Source: Hyphomonadaceae bacterium UBA4763
GTDB taxonomy: Bacteria > Pseudomonadota > Alphaproteobacteria > Caulobacterales > Aquidulcibacteraceae
Assembly (NCBI GenBank): GCA_002403455.1
Contig: DHHV01000008.1
Span: forward strand, 12,643 to 21,516
Length of the DNA: 8,874 nucleotides
Direction of reading: 5' to 3'
The notes below the pieces were generated by a model, which saw only the letters and a program-made list of their open reading frames with translations, made no database searches and was not told where the DNA came from. Positions 6,465 to 8,874 of the stretch are shown here, one piece after another (the stretch's first letter is position 1; the number at the start of each line of letters is the position of its first letter). Position numbers and translations under genes: made by a program.

Positions 6465-6638
6465 ATGCCTCGAGGGATTGCACACACGCCTTGCGAGAAA
6501 ATCCGCCGGCAAGTCGCCAAATTGGCGGCACTTGGGTTAATCCACGATCAAATCGCCGATGTGGTCGAGATCAGTGACGAGACCTTGCGCAAGCATTATC
6601 GTGCCGAACTGAAACGTCGCGCGCGGACCGCGCCATAA
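6465..6638 (+). CDS. Short helix-turn-helix protein, terminase-small-subunit-like, probably truncated
   Basis: A 57-residue product. Residues 13-50 (IRRQVAKLAALGLIHDQIAD, then VVEISDETLRKHYRAEL) form a helix-turn-helix of the kind at the N-terminus of small alphaproteobacterial phage proteins related to terminase small subunits or packaging regulators. I recall those proteins as roughly 100 residues, with a helical C-terminal part after the HYRxEL motif. Here the frame stops eight residues after RAEL, so the C-terminal half seems missing. No good ribosome binding site precedes the ATG, and an in-frame TAA lies three codons upstream. It may be a remnant or a minimal DNA-binding protein. No large terminase follows, so packaging of this DNA by its own machinery is unlikely. 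Confidence 0.6.
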   Translation: MPRGIAHTPCEKIRRQVAKLAALGLIHDQIADVVEISDETLRKHYRAELKRRARTAP

Positions 6639-6694
6639 GGAAACTTGGCGTAAGGCGAAATTCCGACCCCAGACGAATAACCGCCCCCGTCCCA

Positions 6695-6814
6695 GCCCCC
6701 TTTTGGGGGCGTGATCGAGCGCCCCAATTAGGCCCTCAACCCCCCTTTTCTTTCCCGCAAATTCGCCATTGTTCGCGGTCAACCGCGAAAAAAAGGGGGG
6801 CTATATGGGGGCTA
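6695..6814. repeat. Nested inverted and direct repeats inside the right attachment end
   Basis: The roughly 220-bp gap between the last element gene and the tRNA holds no gene but much symmetry. GCCCCC/GGGGGC flanks TTTT (6695-6710). GGGGCG/CGCCCC is at 6706-6725. CCCCCCTTTT (6740-6749) is inverted as AAAAGGGGGG (6791-6800). Inside that is TTCGCGGTCAACCGCGAA (6772-6789), an 8-bp stem with a 2-base centre. GGGGGCTA is repeated directly at 6796-6803 and 6807-6814 with an 11-bp period. Integrase or excisionase arm sites are a reasonable inference because this stretch lies 40-160 bp from the att core. Confidence 0.5.
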
Positions 6815-6828
6815 GAGAGCGCCTATCC

Positions 6829-6853
6829 AAAAAAGCCCCTGAGGCTCATGGGG
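6829..6853 (-). terminator. Intrinsic terminator of tRNA-Ser
   Basis: Read on the minus strand, CCCC-A-TGA pairs with TCA-GGGG around a 3-base loop, then C and six T residues (6834-6829). It begins 3 bases after the tRNA CCA end. If the att core is correct, this terminator lies on the element side of the junction and was supplied by the element. Confidence 0.75.
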
Positions 6854-6854
6854 T

Positions 6855-6946
<92 letters not shown>

Positions 6947-6961
6947 GCATGCGAGGGCGGG

Positions 6962-6990
6962 TGCATAGCCAAACCAGCGGCGCAAGGCAA
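6962..6990 (-). promoter_or_regulatory. Candidate sigma-70 promoter of tRNA-Ser
   Basis: On the minus strand, TTGCCT (6990-6985) and TATGCA (6967-6962) are separated by exactly 17 bp, and the -10 box ends 15 bp before the mature tRNA 5' end. Both boxes are partial matches to consensus, but spacing and position are right. Confidence 0.45.
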
Positions 6991-7029
6991 CGGGTATGCT
7001 CAACGCAAACAAACATCTGCGTCGGCGTG

Positions 7030-7983
7030 TCAGCCGCCGGGATCGGCGTCGTAATCAAGGCCCATGGCTTGGTAGAGCCCGCGCTGCTCGTCCCAATGCT
7101 CGCGCACGGATACGTGCAAGAACAAATGCACCGGATGGCCAAACATGTCGGCCATCTCCAGGCGCGCGGCCTCGCCAATGCTCTTCAGCACCGACCCGCC
7201 CGCCCCGATGACGATCTGGCGATGGGTGTCGCGCGCCACGGTAATCGTTTGCTCGAGCCGCGCCGCGCCGTCGCGCAAGGTCTTCCAGGACGTCGTCTCC
7301 ACCGTCAATTGATAGGGCAATTCGTCATGCACGCGCAAAAACAGCTTTTCGCGGGTGATTTCGGCGGCGGCGAGCCGCGAGGGCATGTCGGATAATTGGT
7401 CGGTCGGAAAGGCCCAGGGGCCTCCAGGCGCGGCGCGGGCCAGCGCCTCTTTGAGCAGATCAACGCCCGAGCCCGTCTTCGCCGAGATCATAAACACCGC
7501 GTCATAGGCGCAATCTTGGGTCAATTGCGCGGCGACCGGCAACAGATCGGGCTTCGGCAACCCATCGACCTTGTTGAGCGCCAAAAATTTCGGCCCTTTG
7601 GCTTTAGCGAGGCGCGCGCTGATCGCTGCGCTGTCGGAGACCGAATAGGCTGCGGCGCCGGTTTTCTGCCCGCTCGCCATCGCCACATGGGCGGCGGCGT
7701 CGACGACATGCAAAACCGCATCGCCCTCCCCCGCCCCGTCCCAGGCGGCTGCGACCATGGCTTTTTCCAGGCGGCGCTTGGGACTGAAAATGCCCGGCGT
7801 GTCGACAAGGACGATTTGCGCCGCGCCAATCATGGCGATGCCGCGCACCGGAAAACGCGTCGTTTGCACTTTCGGCGTGACGATCGAGACCTTGCCGCCG
7901 CAAATGCGGTTCACGAGCGTTGATTTGCCGGCATTGGGCGCGCCAAGGATCGCCACAAAGCCAAAGCGGGTGGGCTCAGTCAT
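7030..7983 (-). CDS. era: GTPase Era
   Basis: Essential Ras-like GTPase that binds the 3' end of 16S rRNA and helps mature the 30S ribosomal subunit. The 317-residue protein shows G1 GAPNAGKS (14-21), a G2 region TTR (41-43), G3 DTPG (61-64), G4 NKVD (137-140) and G5 SAK (167-169), then a C-terminal KH domain with VIGAGGSVLKSIG (258-270). It is slightly longer than the usual roughly 300 residues; much of the excess is an Ala/Ser-rich stretch between G3 and G4 (about 96-120). The open frame extends upstream to 8136, but ATG 7983 is correct: it starts eight bases inside the end of rnc and the protein begins just before the G1 strand. Overlap with rnc implies co-translation. Confidence 0.98.
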   Translation of the reverse strand: MTEPTRFGFVAILGAPNAGKSTLVNRICGGKVSIVTPKVQTTRFPVRGIAMIGAAQIVLVDTPGIFSPKRRLEKAMVAAAWDGAGEGDAVLHVVDAAAHVAMASGQKTGAAAYSVSDSAAISARLAKAKGPKFLALNKVDGLPKPDLLPVAAQLTQDCAYDAVFMISAKTGSGVDLLKEALARAAPGGPWAFPTDQLSDMPSRLAAAEITREKLFLRVHDELPYQLTVETTSWKTLRDGAARLEQTITVARDTHRQIVIGAGGSVLKSIGEAARLEMADMFGHPVHLFLHVSVREHWDEQRGLYQAMGLDYDADPGG

Positions 7984-8677
7984 GGCCGCGCTCTGCGCCC
8001 AATCGTTCGAGCAAGGCTTGCGCAGCGGCCCGCTCGGCCGCCTGTTTGGAGCGCCCGACCCCGCGCGCTGGCGGCAGGTCTGCGACGATGACGTCGATTT
8101 CAAAGCGCGGATCGTGGTCGGGGCCACGCCGATCAATCAGCCGATAGACCGGGGCGGCGCGGGCGCCACGCTGCGCCCATTCTTGCAATTGGGATTTGGC
8201 GTCTTGGGGGCGCGGCGCGCGGCGCGCGTAATCCTCGGCCCAAAAGCGCTGAATAAAGCCGCTGGCCGCCGCAAGCCCGCCATCGAGGTAGAGCGCCGCC
8301 AAGATGGCTTCACAGGCGCCGGCGAGGATCGAGGATTTATCGCGCCCGCCTTGGGCTTCTTCGGATTTGGAAAGCACCAGATAATCGCCGAGCCGGGCCC
8401 GGCGCGCCGCGACGGCGCAGGCCTCGCGATTGACCAGCGCGTTGAGGCGCGGCGCTAGCCCCGCTTCGCTCTCGTCATATTGGCGATATAGCCGCTCGGC
8501 GATGATCAGGCCCAACACCCGATCGCCGAGGAATTCGAGCCGCTCATTGTCGGCGACATCCAACGCCCCATCGCCGGCGCTGGCATGGGTCAGCGCCAAG
8601 CGCAGCAAGCCCCGATCGGTAAAGCGATACCCGATGGCGTCTTCCAGTCCGGCGAGATCGCCGGCGCGCGCCGTCAT
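7976..8677 (-). CDS. rnc: Ribonuclease III, active-site Asp apparently replaced by Gly
   Basis: Double-stranded-RNA endonuclease that cuts the rRNA precursor and structured mRNAs. The 233-residue protein has the usual length. The nuclease domain carries the signature NERLEFLGD (44-52; Glu45, Glu48, Asp52), and the double-stranded-RNA-binding domain occupies about 158-227, with DAKSQLQEWAQ at its start and GRSKQAAERAAAQALL at its end. In the second metal-binding motif, normally ADxxEA, the sequence reads ILAGACEAILAALYLDGG: Glu123 is kept, but position 120, equivalent to E. coli Asp114, is Gly (codon GGC, one base from GAC). The start overlaps the lepB stop by 4 bp and the stop overlaps era by 8 bp. 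Identity is certain; the activity of this variant is open. Confidence 0.97.
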   Translation of the reverse strand: MTARAGDLAGLEDAIGYRFTDRGLLRLALTHASAGDGALDVADNERLEFLGDRVLGLIIAERLYRQYDESEAGLAPRLNALVNREACAVAARRARLGDYLVLSKSEEAQGGRDKSSILAGACEAILAALYLDGGLAAASGFIQRFWAEDYARRAPRPQDAKSQLQEWAQRGARAAPVYRLIDRRGPDHDPRFEIDVIVADLPPARGVGRSKQAAERAAAQALLERLGAERGHD

Positions 8678-8874
8678 TTTACGCCATTGGCGAAGCGATC
8701 AGCCCGAAAATGCGTCACCCAGGTCCATGGCTTCCACAATTGCGCGCCATCGCGATAAGACAAGATGACGAAATTGGTCGGCCCAACCAGGTTCTCGGCC
8801 GGCACGTAGCCGACGGCTGTCGCGACGCGGCTGTCTTCGCTATTGTCGCGATTATCGCCCATCATGAAATAATG
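8674..8874 (-). CDS. lepB: Signal peptidase I, C-terminal part (cut by window edge)
   Basis: Only the last 66 residues are in the window; the gene continues beyond 8874. LepB is the membrane-bound Ser/Lys protease that removes signal peptides from exported proteins on the outer face of the inner membrane. The visible part starts in the conserved box HYFMMGDNRDNSEDSR, followed by GYVPAENLVG, a conserved signature near the end of the S26 peptidase fold, and an ordinary polar C-terminus. The catalytic Ser and Lys lie upstream, outside the window. Its stop overlaps the rnc start as ATGA, and lepB-rnc-era is a well-known conserved order in proteobacteria. The 5' end must be taken from flanking sequence. 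Confidence 0.96.
   Translation of the reverse strand, partial: HYFMMGDNRDNSEDSRVATAVGYVPAENLVGPTNFVILSYRDGAQLWKPWTWVTHFRADRFANGVK

Noticed and set aside
7396..8458. Long plus-strand frames opposite era and rnc
   Set aside because: They are shadows of the strongly supported minus-strand genes and have no recognisable domain.
8599..8607. GCGCAGCAA in rnc as another iteron unit
   Set aside because: It is a single isolated match inside core coding sequence, expected by chance in GC-rich DNA.

Overview
This window joins a conserved bacterial core locus to a small integrated genetic element. The host is most likely an alphaproteobacterium, probably of the order Hyphomicrobiales. The evidence is the GC-rich composition, the overlapping lepB-rnc-era order on the minus strand, and the AlpA / zinc-finger Toprim / DUF3987 / RuvC-like gene set that is common in small elements of that class. 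I cannot name a genus with confidence.

Right part (about 6857-8874, minus strand): the 3' end of lepB (signal peptidase I, cut by the window edge), then rnc (RNase III) and era (GTPase) with overlapping stop and start codons, then a tRNA-Ser(CGA) gene with its own candidate promoter and a good intrinsic terminator. The rnc product appears to lack one of the four metal-binding acidic residues of the RNase III active site.

Left part (about 14-6867, plus strand genes): a compact element of about 6.85 kb inserted at the 3' end of the tRNA-Ser gene. An 11-bp direct repeat identical to the tRNA 3' end lies at 14-24 and 6857-6867. Gene order is a tyrosine integrase, an unknown 130-residue protein, an AlpA/excisionase-like DNA-binding protein, a zinc-finger Toprim primase-like protein, a DUF3987 P-loop protein, a protein with a TubC-like N-terminal domain and a possible zinc knuckle, a RuvC-like resolvase, and a short, probably truncated helix-turn-helix protein of the phage terminase-small-subunit type. 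No capsid, tail, large terminase, conjugation, toxin-antitoxin or defence gene is visible. The element therefore resembles a phage satellite or integrative plasmid built around integration and replication.

The most striking feature is non-coding. The replication module is bracketed by two mirror-image arrays of a 9-bp unit (consensus YTGCTGCAN), at 1326-1458 and 5184-5312. Each array has two groups of three units about 77 bp apart. The outer groups match perfectly over 30 bp in inverted orientation and are followed, after an 11-bp spacer, by a shared 14-bp AT-rich block. This resembles the paired ori/crr iteron clusters of satellite phage P4, although the sequence and proteins differ. Several other palindromes lie upstream of the alpA-like and primase genes and next to the right attachment site.
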